Below the pieces are notes generated by a model. That model saw only the letters and a program-made list of their open reading frames with translations, did no database searches and was not told the origin of the DNA. A DNA stretch of 64,000 nt from Anderseniella sp963700885. Its GTDB lineage: Bacteria; Pseudomonadota; Alphaproteobacteria; Rhizobiales; Aestuariivirgaceae. Below, one piece after another: positions 35,342 through 44,158 of this stretch (the first letter of the stretch is position 1; every line of letters begins with the position of its first letter). Location of the stretch: NCBI GenBank assembly GCA_963700885.1, contig CAVOZJ010000038.1, positions 186,001 to 250,000 on the forward strand, given 5' to 3'. The position numbers were made by a program, and so were the translations under genes.

Positions 35342-36664
35342 ATGAAAGTTGTACCGTTTCCCTCTTCATCCTCCAACGGCGGACCACCGCGTGCATCTGT
35401 GCCGTCCACCATTGCTGCGCTGGATATAGGGTCCACCAAGATTTGCTGCCTGATAGGTGCCGTTGAAGGCCGCAGGCGCCGTGCCGTGGATGAAACTGCG
35501 CCGCAAATCAGGATAATCGGGGCGGGCCATTGCCGGTCGGGTGGAATTACCGGCGGCGCCATTGTTGATCTCGATGATGCCGAACGCGCTATACGCACCG
35601 CAATCGATCAAGCTGAGCGCATGGCCGACCGGACCATCTCAGAAGTCTTTGTGAACATGTCGGGTGGACGTGCGCTGAGTGTGCACGTTTGCGGTGAAGT
35701 GGTGCTGGGCCGCCACGCGGTTGATGAGGCCGCCAAGCGCCGTGCTGCGGTCAATGCCATGTCCAAACTGGACACTGGCGGTCGCGCGGTCCTGCATGCA
35801 TCTGTCGTGCAATACCGCCTTGATGATGCCAGAAACGTGCGTGAGCCTGCCGGAATGCATGGCACGACCCTGACTGCAGAGTTGAATGTGGTTCTTGCTG
35901 ATGCCAATGCCATTACCAACCTTGGACTTCTGCTGGAACGCTGTCATCTGGATGCTGTCGGACTGGTTGTTGCGCCCTATGCTGCAGCGCGTTCCGTTTT
36001 ACTGGCCGATGAAATGGACCTGGGTGTCGCCGTGGTCGAACTCGGAGGCGGTACAACATCCTATGCCGTGTTCAATGAGGGCAAGCTGGCTCACGCAGGC
36101 ATGATTTCAATAGGCTCTCATCATGTCACAACTGATATTGCACGCGGACTGAACACCACCATCGCACACGCGGAACGAGTCAAGACACTGTGGGGTTCTA
36201 CTGTTCCGGCGCAACTTGATGAACGTGAACTGATAACGTGCCCGTTACTTGGCGAAACAGGCAGCGAGGCCGTTCAGCGCATTCCCCGATCGATGATCTG
36301 CGGTGTGGTTCGCCCGCGGATGGAAGAGATCTTTGAAATTGTGCGGGACAAACTTGTCGAGGTATCGGTCGCGCAGCGTTTCGTACGCCGTATCGTGCTG
36401 ACAGGCGGTGGCAGCCAGCTGAACGGTGTTGAGCAACTGGCAGGAGAAATCCTTGGCCGCCAGGTTCGGGTTGCGAAGCCACGGTGCTTCAGCGGTTTGC
36501 CGGATGTTCTTTCCACTCCGGGTTTTTGCGTTGCATCAGGACTGTTGCGTTATGGTCTGGTGCCGGATGAGCAGGCTGCAAACCTGGGTTTGCTCATCGC
36601 TGGGGGAGGTCACGAAAGCAGCTATTTCAGGCGCGTCGGTCAATGGCTCAGGGAAAGTTTTTAA
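35342..36664 (+). CDS. ftsA: Cell division protein FtsA
   Basis: About 440 residues from the ATG at 35342 (a TTG at 35333 is also in frame). Actin-fold motifs A-L-D-I-G-S-T-K-I, V-E-L-G-G-G-T-T-S-Y and L-T-G-G-G-S-Q-L-N-G-V are clear, and the C-terminal V-G-Q-W-L-R-E-S-F is the amphipathic membrane-targeting helix. It anchors FtsZ to the membrane. Unusually, ftsZ is not the next gene: a YihY-type gene and an IS lie between. Confidence 0.95.
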   Translation: MKVVPFPSSSSNGGPPRASVPSTIAALDIGSTKICCLIGAVEGRRRRAVDETAPQIRIIGAGHCRSGGITGGAIVDLDDAERAIRTAIDQAERMADRTISEVFVNMSGGRALSVHVCGEVVLGRHAVDEAAKRRAAVNAMSKLDTGGRAVLHASVVQYRLDDARNVREPAGMHGTTLTAELNVVLADANAITNLGLLLERCHLDAVGLVVAPYAAARSVLLADEMDLGVAVVELGGGTTSYAVFNEGKLAHAGMISIGSHHVTTDIARGLNTTIAHAERVKTLWGSTVPAQLDERELITCPLLGETGSEAVQRIPRSMICGVVRPRMEEIFEIVRDKLVEVSVAQRFVRRIVLTGGGSQLNGVEQLAGEILGRQVRVAKPRCFSGLPDVLSTPGFCVASGLLRYGLVPDEQAANLGLLIAGGGHESSYFRRVGQWLRESF

Positions 36665-36804
36665 TTCATTGATATCGCAGTATATTATATAAAATACGGT
36701 ATCGGGAAAAATGTGCTTGTCGGCAAGTGCTCCACGCGTCATGTATCCAGGTTCGCGCAGGCACAGCCTGAGAGGTGGTGGTGAATTTCACACAGGGCCG
36801 CATT

Positions 36805-37638
36805 ATGATGCTCAACATTGCAAAAACGATCTGGCGTGCAACCGTCAAATTTGTAGACGATGGCGGTGCGGCGATTGCAAGCAATGTTGCGCTGTCCCTG
36901 CTGCTTTCATTGTTTCCATTCCTGATGCTGGTCACCTCGCTGGTTCGAATTTGGGGCAGCCCTGAGTTAGTGGATGAAGTGTTCAATCTGGTGCTTGGGC
37001 ACTGGCCCGCAGACAGCGATAAGGCAATTGCGGATCAGGTGAAGGTCATCATTGCCCAGAAACCCAACGAGTTTTTTTCGGTCAGTACATTTGTTGCCCT
37101 GGTGCTGGCGACAAACGGCATTGAAAATGCCCGTGACGGCCTGAACCGGGCTTATCGGGTGACAGAAACACGCCCGTTCTGGTGGCGGCGCCTGCAGGGC
37201 GCGATGTTTGTCATGATCGGTGCATTCGGCCTTATACTGGCTGCGGTCATCCTGATTGCCACGCCACTGGTCTGGTCGTTTCTCGTCAACAAGCTCGCGT
37301 GGCTGGAACCGTTTTCCTTCACCGTCGGCCTTGTGAAGTATGGCTTCGCCATCTGTGTTCTCACACTGACACTTTTTGCATTCCATGGCTTTCTGCCTGA
37401 CGGAAAGCGCTCAATCAAAACAACGGCGGGAGGGATTGCACTGACAATTGCAGGCATCATTGCCGGATCGCAACTCTTTGCGCTGTATCTGCAAACGATC
37501 GCAAACTATACAGCGCTATACGCAGGGCTTGCCGGAACGATGATTGCGATCGTCTACCTCTACGGCCTGTCGGCACTTATTCTGTTCGGTGCCGAATTCA
37601 ACGCAGCTCTGACTGAAAAAATGCAGGGTGAAGACTAG
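36805..37638 (+). CDS. YihY/BrkB-family inner-membrane protein
   Basis: About 277 residues from tandem ATGs at 36805/36808 (a GTG start at 36775 is less likely). Six hydrophobic helices and family features such as I-A-S-N-V-A-L-S-L-L-L-S-L-F-P-F-L, N-G-I-E-N-A-R-D-G-L-N-R-A-Y and the late L-Y-G-L-S-A-L-I-L-F-G-A-E-F-N-A. The family was once called RNase BN, wrongly. Function unknown. It sits between ftsA and ftsZ and ends in TAGATCA. Confidence 0.87.
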   Translation: MMLNIAKTIWRATVKFVDDGGAAIASNVALSLLLSLFPFLMLVTSLVRIWGSPELVDEVFNLVLGHWPADSDKAIADQVKVIIAQKPNEFFSVSTFVALVLATNGIENARDGLNRAYRVTETRPFWWRRLQGAMFVMIGAFGLILAAVILIATPLVWSFLVNKLAWLEPFSFTVGLVKYGFAICVLTLTLFAFHGFLPDGKRSIKTTAGGIALTIAGIIAGSQLFALYLQTIANYTALYAGLAGTMIAIVYLYGLSALILFGAEFNAALTEKMQGED

Positions 37639-37739
37639 ATCAAGGCCCGGTTTGTCCGCTGAATATGGCCCGGGCCAGTGTATCGGGCGAAGGCTATCAG
37701 GCATGGCAGAAGGCACCAATAACTGACGCGGTGTAATGC

Positions 37740-39390
37740 CTAGCCCGCATTTCTCACCATAGAAGGTGCATCGGCCCCACGAATCTGATAATATTCCTTT
37801 AGAACAAAGAGTTATCAGTTTCGAAAGCGGGGTCCGATGCAAACACAGTGTATCTCTGATCAGTTTGAATTTGAAGCCTTTAATGGACGCCGTGTGGTTG
37901 CCGCTTTTGATGGCGGCGCAATCAGTTCCGATGCAGGTGCGTTGCTTCTTCGCCAAACTGACAACGCGATTGATCTGTTCTCACGGGTAGCGGCATGTTT
38001 TAGGGACCATCGCAACCGGCAGCGCACGGTTCATGGTCTTGAAAGCATGGTTGGCCAGCGCATTGCCGGGATCGCGCTTGGCTATGAAGACATCAATGAC
38101 CATGACGAGTTGCGCCATGATCCTGTGCTGGGAGTTTTGTCCGGCCGGGTTGAGCCGAAACGTTCCGATTGTGCGGGCCTTGCCGGCAAGTCGACACTGA
38201 ACCGGCTGGAGCATGCCCCTGAGGGCCTGCCCGGGCGCTATCACAGGATCGCCCATGACGAGGCTGCGATTGAACACCTGTTCGTCGATCTGTTCGTGGA
38301 GGCGCATGGCAGGCCTCCAAAGCGGATTGTTCTTGATCTTGACGCCACCGATGACCGGCTGCACGGCCACCAGGAGGGGCGCTTCTTTCACGGCTATTAT
38401 GATTGTTACTGCTACCTGCCGCTATACATCTTCTGCGGCCGCCAGTTGCTGGCGGCCAAACTGCGGCCAGCCAATATAGATGGTGCAGCCGGTGCGAAAC
38501 AGGAGGTAGAACGCATCATCACCCGGATCCGGCAGTACTGGCCGGATACCGGCTTCCTGCTTCGGGCCGATTCCGGCTTTGCCCGGGAAGAGCTGATGGT
38601 CTGGTGCGAGCAAAACAAGGTGGATTATCTGTTTGGTCTTGCCCGCAACAGCAGGCTTGTGCAGTCCATCGGGAGCCACATGGCTGAGGCAAGGGCAGAG
38701 CATCTGGAAACCGGCAAACCGGCGCGCCGGTTTGCAGACTTCATGTACTCGACCCTGAAAGGCTGGTCATGCCGCCGACGGGTCGTCGGCAAGGCGGAAT
38801 GCCTGGCAAAGGGCGCCAATCCGAGGTTTGTGGTCACCTCACTCAAGCCCGGACAGGCAGGTACACGCGAACTCTATGAGGACATCTACTGTGCCCGCGG
38901 CGAGATGGAGAACCGCATCAAGGAATGCCAGCTTGATCTTTATGCCGACCGCACCTCGACGCGAACCATGCGCGCAAACCAGTTGCGCCTGTGGTTCGCC
39001 TCGTTTGCCTATGTGCTGGTTGAAACACTCAGGCGCCTTGGTCTCAAACACACAAGACTTGAAAACGCCACCTGCGGCTCCATCCGCCTGAAGCTGCTCA
39101 AGCTCGGCGCAAGGGTCAAGCACTCCGTGCGCCGCATCACTGTCTCCATGACCTCACAATGTCCCTATCAGGATGAGTTCGCACAGGCCCACGCCAGAAT
39201 ATGCGCTGCGGCGCCTCAAAGCCGCTGAACCTGAAACCCCTCACGTCAACAACATGAGAAAATCCAGCCCAGACAAAACGCCGAAGCCACGGCGCGCAAC
39301 TCTATGCGCATCTGCCAAACCCCGGGCAAGACACAAATAATACACATCGATGAATTGATGAACCTATCCCTGGTGAGAAATGCGGGCTAG
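37740..39390 (+). mobile_element. Complete IS1380-family insertion sequence with 20-bp terminal inverted repeats (CTAG included)
   Basis: CTAGCCCGCATTTCTCACCA at 37740-37759 and its exact reverse complement at 39371-39390 bound a single transposase gene. Because CTAG is its own reverse complement, the outer four bases can equally be a 4-bp target duplication; then the IS proper is 37744-39386 (1643 bp) with ends CCCGCATTTC. Intact ends and an unbroken transposase suggest recent insertion. It is between yihY and ftsZ, about 230 bp before the ftsZ start. Confidence 0.93.
37837..39228 (+). CDS. IS1380-family DDE transposase
   Basis: A 463-residue protein. The DDE candidates are in V-L-D-L-D-A-T-D-D, L-R-A-D-S-G-F-A and C-A-R-G-E-M-E-N-R-I-K-E, and the C-terminal L-R-L-W-F-A-S-F-A-Y-V-L region is usual for the family. 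It fills most of the IS and has no frameshift. It runs in the direction of ftsZ, so readthrough could enter the division gene. Confidence 0.93.
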   Translation: MQTQCISDQFEFEAFNGRRVVAAFDGGAISSDAGALLLRQTDNAIDLFSRVAACFRDHRNRQRTVHGLESMVGQRIAGIALGYEDINDHDELRHDPVLGVLSGRVEPKRSDCAGLAGKSTLNRLEHAPEGLPGRYHRIAHDEAAIEHLFVDLFVEAHGRPPKRIVLDLDATDDRLHGHQEGRFFHGYYDCYCYLPLYIFCGRQLLAAKLRPANIDGAAGAKQEVERIITRIRQYWPDTGFLLRADSGFAREELMVWCEQNKVDYLFGLARNSRLVQSIGSHMAEARAEHLETGKPARRFADFMYSTLKGWSCRRRVVGKAECLAKGANPRFVVTSLKPGQAGTRELYEDIYCARGEMENRIKECQLDLYADRTSTRTMRANQLRLWFASFAYVLVETLRRLGLKHTRLENATCGSIRLKLLKLGARVKHSVRRITVSMTSQCPYQDEFAQAHARICAAAPQSR

Positions 39391-39620
39391 ATCCGAATTT
39401 GGGCAAACCTGCGCTGAAGCATTGGCACCATTCCTTCAGATTTGACAATTTTGTGGCACCACTTTGGCACCAGTCCGCTTTGGCATTGCATAAATTACCG
39501 TAGATGGGCTGCGCCGAATAATTGCAATTTTCTGCTGTCCGGTAAGGCCGTGTTAACCATTTGTTAGTGATTTAGAAACCAAAATGGCAGTCCCAGGGGA
39601 AATCAACCGGATGCAAAACC
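39391..39620 (+). promoter_or_regulatory. ftsZ leader with repeated GGCACCA motifs and a CtrA-like box
   Basis: All DNA between the IS and ftsZ. TGGCACCA occurs three times (near 39423, 39454 and 39465) with a fourth partial at 39480, and a CtrA-type site lies at 39553. With the IS upstream, this 230-bp stretch must carry the local ftsZ promoter, unless transcription enters from the IS. No clear -10/-35 pair is assigned. Confidence 0.45.
39553..39567 (+). promoter_or_regulatory. Candidate CtrA binding site upstream of ftsZ
   Basis: TTAA-CCATTTG-TTAG matches the CtrA consensus TTAA-N7-TTAA with one mismatch, 54 nt before the ftsZ ATG. CtrA controls ftsZ in Caulobacter, so the position is sensible; binding is inferred. 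Confidence 0.5.
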
Positions 39621-41123
39621 ATGCCTATCAAATTAACTGTGCCTGATTCCGCAGAGCTAAAGCCGCGCATCACTGTTTTTGGCGTTGGTGGCGCAGGGGG
39701 AAATGCCGTCAACAACATGATCGAGTCCAATCTTGAAGGTGTGGAGTTTGTTGTTGCAAACACCGATGCCCAGGCAATTCTGCAAAGTTCCGCAGAGCGC
39801 CGCATCCAGATGGGAACCAACCTGACACAGGGTCTTGGCGCAGGATCGCAACCGCAGATCGGCGCCGGTGCAGCCGAAGAGGCCCTGCCTGAGATTCTGG
39901 ATCATCTGGCTGGTGCTCACATGGTGTTCATTACGGCCGGGATGGGCGGTGGAACCGGCACGGGAGCGGCACCGGTGATTGCGCGTGCTGCCAAGGAGCA
40001 GGGGATACTGACTGTAGGCGTCGTCACCAAGCCGTTTCATTTTGAAGGCCAGCGCCGCATGCTGACTGCTGATCGAGGTATTGAACAACTCACCCAGCAC
40101 GTCGATACTCTGATCGTTATTCCAAATCAGAACCTGTTCCGTGTCGCCAATGAAAAGACAACATTTGCGGCCGCTTTCGCCATGGCCGACGAGGTGCTTT
40201 ATTCCGGCGTTGCCTCGATAACCGAACTCATGACCCGTGACGGACTGATCAATCTCGACTTTGCCGACGTCCGGGCCATCATGTCTGAAATGGGCAAGGC
40301 CATGATGGGAACCGGAGAGGCTTCCGGTGAAAAACGCGCAATTGAAGCAGCGGAAGCGGCTATATCCAATCCGTTGCTTGACGATGTATCCATGCGCGGA
40401 GCGCGCGGACTGCTGATTTCCATCTCGGGTGGCCCTGACCTAACCCTGTACGAAGTTGATGAAGCAGCAACCCGTATTCGCGAAGAAGTCGATCCAGATG
40501 CCAATATCATACTGGGTGCTACCTTCGATGAAAAACTCGAAGGCACCATGCGTGTGTCGGTTGTTGCAACGGGATTGGCGGAAGAATATTTGCAGGCAGG
40601 CGATGGCGCTGAAGCGGAGGACGAAGAAGAAGCCGCCTACGGCTATGCCACTCCCCAACAGGCAGTCAAGCGTGCTCCGCCAGTGCCAGTGGCTGCCGAT
40701 CCGGAGGCTGAAGAGGGAGTTGAGGAAGATCTGGAAGTGCCCGTTGAACTTCAGGAAACAGCACCAGCGCCACGGCCGATTATGGCGGCACAGGCTGCTG
40801 CTTCGCGGACCCAGATCCCTGCACGAGAACAATTCCCGCCAATTGCGCGGGAGCAAATGGCAGCTCGCCCGGAAAAACTGCAACAGGTTGCCCAGGCAGC
40901 GCAAACCAAACGCAGAGGCTTGCTTGAACGTCTGGCCAGCGTCGGTTTGGGAGTGCGGCGTGAGGAAGACCCGGCAGAAGCTTCCAAGGTTGCCAAGGAA
41001 GAGCCACAGATGAATCGCCCGGTACCGCAGGGCAATGTGCATCCTCTGCAGCCTGCAATTGACCCGTCACTGGATGATGACCAGTTGGAAATCCCGGCAT
41101 TTCTGCGCCGGCAATCCAACTGA
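39621..41123 (+). CDS. ftsZ: Cell division protein FtsZ
   Basis: A 500-residue tubulin homologue. The GTPase domain (1-320) includes G-V-G-G-A-G-G-N-A-V-N-N-M and the tubulin signature G-M-G-G-G-T-G-T-G-A-A-P-V. A long acidic, proline/glutamine-rich linker (about 335-485) precedes the conserved tail L-E-I-P-A-F-L-R-R-Q that binds FtsA. Long linkers are usual in alphaproteobacteria. The ring it forms drives division. Separated from ftsA by yihY and an IS, so it is a transcription unit of its own or with bamD. Confidence 0.97.
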   Translation: MPIKLTVPDSAELKPRITVFGVGGAGGNAVNNMIESNLEGVEFVVANTDAQAILQSSAERRIQMGTNLTQGLGAGSQPQIGAGAAEEALPEILDHLAGAHMVFITAGMGGGTGTGAAPVIARAAKEQGILTVGVVTKPFHFEGQRRMLTADRGIEQLTQHVDTLIVIPNQNLFRVANEKTTFAAAFAMADEVLYSGVASITELMTRDGLINLDFADVRAIMSEMGKAMMGTGEASGEKRAIEAAEAAISNPLLDDVSMRGARGLLISISGGPDLTLYEVDEAATRIREEVDPDANIILGATFDEKLEGTMRVSVVATGLAEEYLQAGDGAEAEDEEEAAYGYATPQQAVKRAPPVPVAADPEAEEGVEEDLEVPVELQETAPAPRPIMAAQAAASRTQIPAREQFPPIAREQMAARPEKLQQVAQAAQTKRRGLLERLASVGLGVRREEDPAEASKVAKEEPQMNRPVPQGNVHPLQPAIDPSLDDDQLEIPAFLRRQSN

Positions 41124-41160
41124 ATCGCTGCTTGGGCAAACTCCGGTATAATTGAGTGCG

Positions 41161-41180
41161 GGCCCGGCTTTGACCGGGCC
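41161..41180 (+). other. GC-rich hairpin between ftsZ and bamD
   Basis: GGCCCGG and CCGGGCC pair around CTTTGA. No T-run follows, so it is not a classical terminator; it could be a partial terminator, a processing site or 3'-end protection of ftsZ mRNA. Confidence 0.45.
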
Positions 41181-41323
41181 AGCCATATTTCCGCCCGGTT
41201 GCTGCACCATTCCACGTGTTATTACAGTTGAGCAAAGCTGGCTGTGCCACGCATTTTGCGCTAGTCTACGGGAACACGGCCTGCTGCATTTCGATACAGG
41301 CTGGAATTCAACGGAGTAGAGCG

Positions 41324-42232
41324 TTGTCGTCCAAGTCCACATTTTCGACATTGACGGTGTTTTGTGCTGCCGGCATTTTGCTTTCCGGTTGTGCGGGGGG
41401 TGATTTATACGATTACCTGCCGGGCGGCGGTGATAGCAGTTCCAGTTCTTCGCAAGGGTTCAGCCTGTTTGGCAGCGGTGATGCGGTAACGCCGGATCTT
41501 GGCACTGATCCCAATGGTGAACCGATTGCGCGGCTCTACAATGCCGGCGTCGCGGATATCCGCAACGAGGATTATCGCTCGGCGGTGGAGAAATTTTCCG
41601 AAGTTGAACGCCAGCATCCATATTCCAAATGGGCTACGAAATCGATCCTGATGCAAGCTTATGCGCAATATCAGCGCAGTGCCTATCCAGAGTCCATTGC
41701 GGCAGCCCAACGTTTTATCCAGCTTCATCCCGGACATCAGGATGCCGCCTATGCGCAGTATCTTATTGCGCTTAACCACTACGAGCAGATTAACGATATT
41801 CGCCGCGACCCAACTGCCGCGAAAAAGTCTCTGGAAGAACTGGAAGAGGTTGTGCGGCGTTATCCCAACACTCCATATGCGCAAGATGCCGCCGGGAAGG
41901 CCTCCCTGGCGCGCGATATCCTGGCTGGCAAGGAGATGGACGTCGGCCGCTATTACCAGCGCAAAAAGGCGTACCTAGCGGCCATCAACCGTTACAAGAC
42001 AGTTGTAGAAAAATATCAGACTTCAACGCACACACCTGAAGCTTTATATCGGCTTACAGAAAACTATTTGCAGCTTGGCATTCGTTCTGAAGCCCAGACG
42101 GCTGCTGCGGTACTGGGTCACAACTACCCCAATTCCAAATGGTACCAGGATGCCTTTGCGCTGCTGCAGGAAGGGGGATTGAGTCCGACTGAAGATTCAG
42201 GTTCCTGGTTGTCCGGTCTGTTTGGTTCCTAG
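41324..42232 (+). CDS. bamD: Outer membrane protein assembly factor BamD (lipoprotein)
   Basis: About 302 residues from a TTG at 41324, which has GGAG 8 nt upstream and gives a proper lipoprotein signal ending L-L-S-G-C; the open frame reaches 41216 but then the signal is buried. TPR repeats follow (Y-N-A-G-V-A-D-I-R-N-E-D-Y, F-S-E-V-E-R-Q-H-P-Y-S, Y-P-E-S-I-A-A-A-Q-R-F). BamD is the essential lipoprotein of the BAM complex. The stop TAG is inside the CTAG that opens a family A repeat. lpxC, usual between ftsZ and bamD in this group, is absent. Confidence 0.92.
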   Translation: MSSKSTFSTLTVFCAAGILLSGCAGGDLYDYLPGGGDSSSSSSQGFSLFGSGDAVTPDLGTDPNGEPIARLYNAGVADIRNEDYRSAVEKFSEVERQHPYSKWATKSILMQAYAQYQRSAYPESIAAAQRFIQLHPGHQDAAYAQYLIALNHYEQINDIRRDPTAAKKSLEELEEVVRRYPNTPYAQDAAGKASLARDILAGKEMDVGRYYQRKKAYLAAINRYKTVVEKYQTSTHTPEALYRLTENYLQLGIRSEAQTAAAVLGHNYPNSKWYQDAFALLQEGGLSPTEDSGSWLSGLFGS

Positions 42233-42334
42233 AGCGACATGGGTTCTCTTGAACCCATAAAGTTGCTCTACCACTTTGGAATTGTTCAGTTTTATGATTT
42301 TTGATTGATTCAATCAAAAGTCATACTGATCTAG
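42229..42334 (-). repeat. Family A two-hairpin mosaic repeat, copy 4 (complete, CTAG at both ends)
   Basis: Begins CTAGAGCGAC and ends GATCTAG, so both ends keep CTAG; this is the best view of the unit, 106 bp. The first CTAG holds the bamD stop codon. The hairpin arms differ from copies 1-3 by scattered, partly compensating changes. Confidence 0.92.
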
Positions 42335-42396
42335 ACCGTAACAGCTTTTGGTGCAATTTGGTGAAACACACCAGTTCAGGTCATCTTAATCCGCAC

Positions 42397-42891
42397 CTAG
42401 CTCTTACCGATTTTGTCAAGCCGTTCAGCGAGGCTCAACCGGTCGAGACTCTCTACGGGCAGGTTGATGAATGCTGTAATACGATTGTTCATCTGCCTGT
42501 AGGTTTCAGCGAAAACCGCTGCGATTTCTGAATCTGAGCCCTCAAAGACTGCAGGGTCCGGCAGACCCCAATGCGCGCTCATTGGCTGTCCGGGCCAAAC
42601 CGGGCAAACTTCATTTGCGGCGTCGTCGCAGACCGTAAACACAAAGTCCAGTTCCGGTGCACCGGGTTTTGCAAATTCATCCCAGCTTTTTGAAGAAAAC
42701 TGCCCGGTGTCGTATTTCAGGGACTTGAGCAGTTTGAGCGTCTGCGGATGGGGTTCGCCTTTTGGGTGCGAGCCTGCCGAATACGCCTTGAAGCGTCCCT
42801 CGCAATGGCGGTTCATTATGGCTTCCGCCAAAATCGAGCGCGCAGAGTTGCCAGTGCAAAGAAACAACACATTGAACTTCCCTCTGACCAT
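42397..42891 (-). CDS. arsC: Arsenate reductase / low-molecular-weight protein-tyrosine-phosphatase family protein
   Basis: A 164-residue protein from the ATG at 42891, set by AGGAGG at 42898-42903. The N-terminal phosphate loop is C-T-G-N-S-A-R-S (C12, R18), with V-C-D-D-A-A-N-E-V-C-P and L-P-D-P-A, which hold further cysteine and catalytic aspartate. This is the LMW-PTP fold used by thioredoxin-linked ArsC and by phosphatases; two extra cysteines favour arsenate reductase. No other ars gene is adjacent. Confidence 0.8.
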   Translation of the reverse strand: MVRGKFNVLFLCTGNSARSILAEAIMNRHCEGRFKAYSAGSHPKGEPHPQTLKLLKSLKYDTGQFSSKSWDEFAKPGAPELDFVFTVCDDAANEVCPVWPGQPMSAHWGLPDPAVFEGSDSEIAAVFAETYRQMNNRITAFINLPVESLDRLSLAERLDKIGKS

Positions 42892-43238
42892 GTTCGAACC
42901 TCCTGAATATGGGAATTTCTCCGATACGTTGATCAGATGACAATCAGGTGACAATAGACCGAATGGCAGACCTCGCGAAAACAGCAACATATTGGCAACA
43001 GCGATCCGGTATAAGTTGACCACCGCATCTACTTCAGGTTCCTTTGGCTGGCGGGATCATGTTTCATGTTGCAAACGGCCGAATGGCAAATGACGGGGAA
43101 TTGAAATGAAATATGCCAGAGGAAGTGTTTGTCCAATGCCATCGTTGATCTTGGCAATTCGAAAAGTGCAACTGATGGGTGACGTATTTCCTCATGTCGA
43201 CAGGCGATTTGAATTCACAGCACAACGGAGTTGCTTCA
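42892..43238. other. Intergenic stretch between divergent arsC and SDR genes
   Basis: About 350 bp holding the arsC Shine-Dalgarno and the SDR ribosome site (GGAG before 43239). No repeat, clear operator or gene is seen; a 48-codon frame from 43105 has no support. Confidence 0.5.
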
Positions 43239-44006
43239 ATGCGTGGTCTTGAGGGAAAGGTGGTCGTCGTCACCGGTGGTGCAAGCGGAATTGGCCGGGC
43301 CGTCTGTCAACGATTTTCCCAGGAGGGAGCGAAAATCGCCATCATTGATATCGACGCGAGCGGGGCTGCCGAAACAGTTAACCTGATCTTGGAAGCCGGA
43401 GGGGTTGCCCGGTCCTATGAAACAGACATTTCAGATTATGATGCGGTCGAAGCAGTCATAGAGGCTGCAGAACAGGAACTTGGTCCAATTGATGTGCTGG
43501 TCAACAACGCCGGCTGGGACGAGGCAAGGCCCTTTCTGACCACCGAACCGGCGTTGTGGCGAAAAATTATCGATATCAATCTGTATGGCCCGCTCAACCT
43601 GCATCACTCGGTGGTAAGCCGCATGGCGCGGCGCGAGGCAGGCAAGGTCATCAACGTGGCGTCCGATGCAGGCCGCGTAGGTTCGTCCGGGGAGGCCGTG
43701 TATTCCGCATGCAAGGGCGGTATAATTGCTTTTTCCAAAACCCTTGCGCGTGAGCTTGCCCGCAAGAATATTCAGATCAATACGGTTTGCCCTGGCCCAA
43801 CGGAGACTCCTCTGCTTGCCAGTTTTGCCGGCGATGGCGAGCAGGGCAGGAAGTTGATTGACGGTCTGACCCGGGCCATCCCCATGCGCCGTCTTGGGCA
43901 GCCGGCAGATTATCCTGGCATCATCGCCTTTCTCGCCAGCTCCGATGCGGATTACATGACCGGGCAAACCATTAGCGTTTCAGGTGGCCTGACCATGCAT
44001 GGGTAG
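43239..44006 (+). CDS. SDR-family dehydrogenase, BadH-like (2-hydroxycyclohexanecarboxyl-CoA dehydrogenase type)
   Basis: A 255-residue short-chain dehydrogenase from the ATG at 43239. T-G-G-A-S-G-I-G is the NAD loop, V-N-N-A-G-W-D the structural segment, and S-x13-Y-x3-K is met by N-V-A-S-D-A-G-R-V-G with Y-S-A-C-K-G. The A-G-W-D, D-A-G-R-V-G-S-S-G-E-A-V-Y and S-V-S-G-G-L-T-M segments closely recall BadH of anaerobic/alicyclic CoA-ester degradation. No partner genes of that route are near. The stop TAG lies at the start of a family A repeat. Confidence 0.83.
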   Translation: MRGLEGKVVVVTGGASGIGRAVCQRFSQEGAKIAIIDIDASGAAETVNLILEAGGVARSYETDISDYDAVEAVIEAAEQELGPIDVLVNNAGWDEARPFLTTEPALWRKIIDINLYGPLNLHHSVVSRMARREAGKVINVASDAGRVGSSGEAVYSACKGGIIAFSKTLARELARKNIQINTVCPGPTETPLLASFAGDGEQGRKLIDGLTRAIPMRRLGQPADYPGIIAFLASSDADYMTGQTISVSGGLTMHG

Positions 44007-44096
44007 ATCAGTATGGTTTTTGAATGTATCAATCGAAAACCACAAAGCTGACCGCTTCCAATGGGCAAAACAACTTTGTGAGGTCACATGAGACCA
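44003..44096 (+). repeat. Family A repeat, divergent copy 5
   Basis: Starts GTAGATCAGTATGG (CTAG changed to GTAG), with the same plan: hairpin 1 (TGGTTTTTGA...TCGAAAACCA), linker C-G-C-T-T-C-C-A-A, then a second hairpin (GGTCACATGAGACC) that is degenerate. It is the subtype also found at 58.9/59.2 kb (shared CCACAAAGCTGACCGCTTCC). The SDR stop codon is its TAG. Confidence 0.8.
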
Positions 44097-44158
44097 GGAT
44101 CTCCGGTGCTATTCCTCTCGCCCGATTCTACAATAATACGGTATAAGCAGCGCCAATC

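Noticed and set aside
39441..39475. TTGACA promoter or sigma-54 site upstream of ftsZ
   Set aside because: TTGACA has no -10 at 17 bp, and TGGCAC lacks the TTGC half at the proper spacing for sigma-54.
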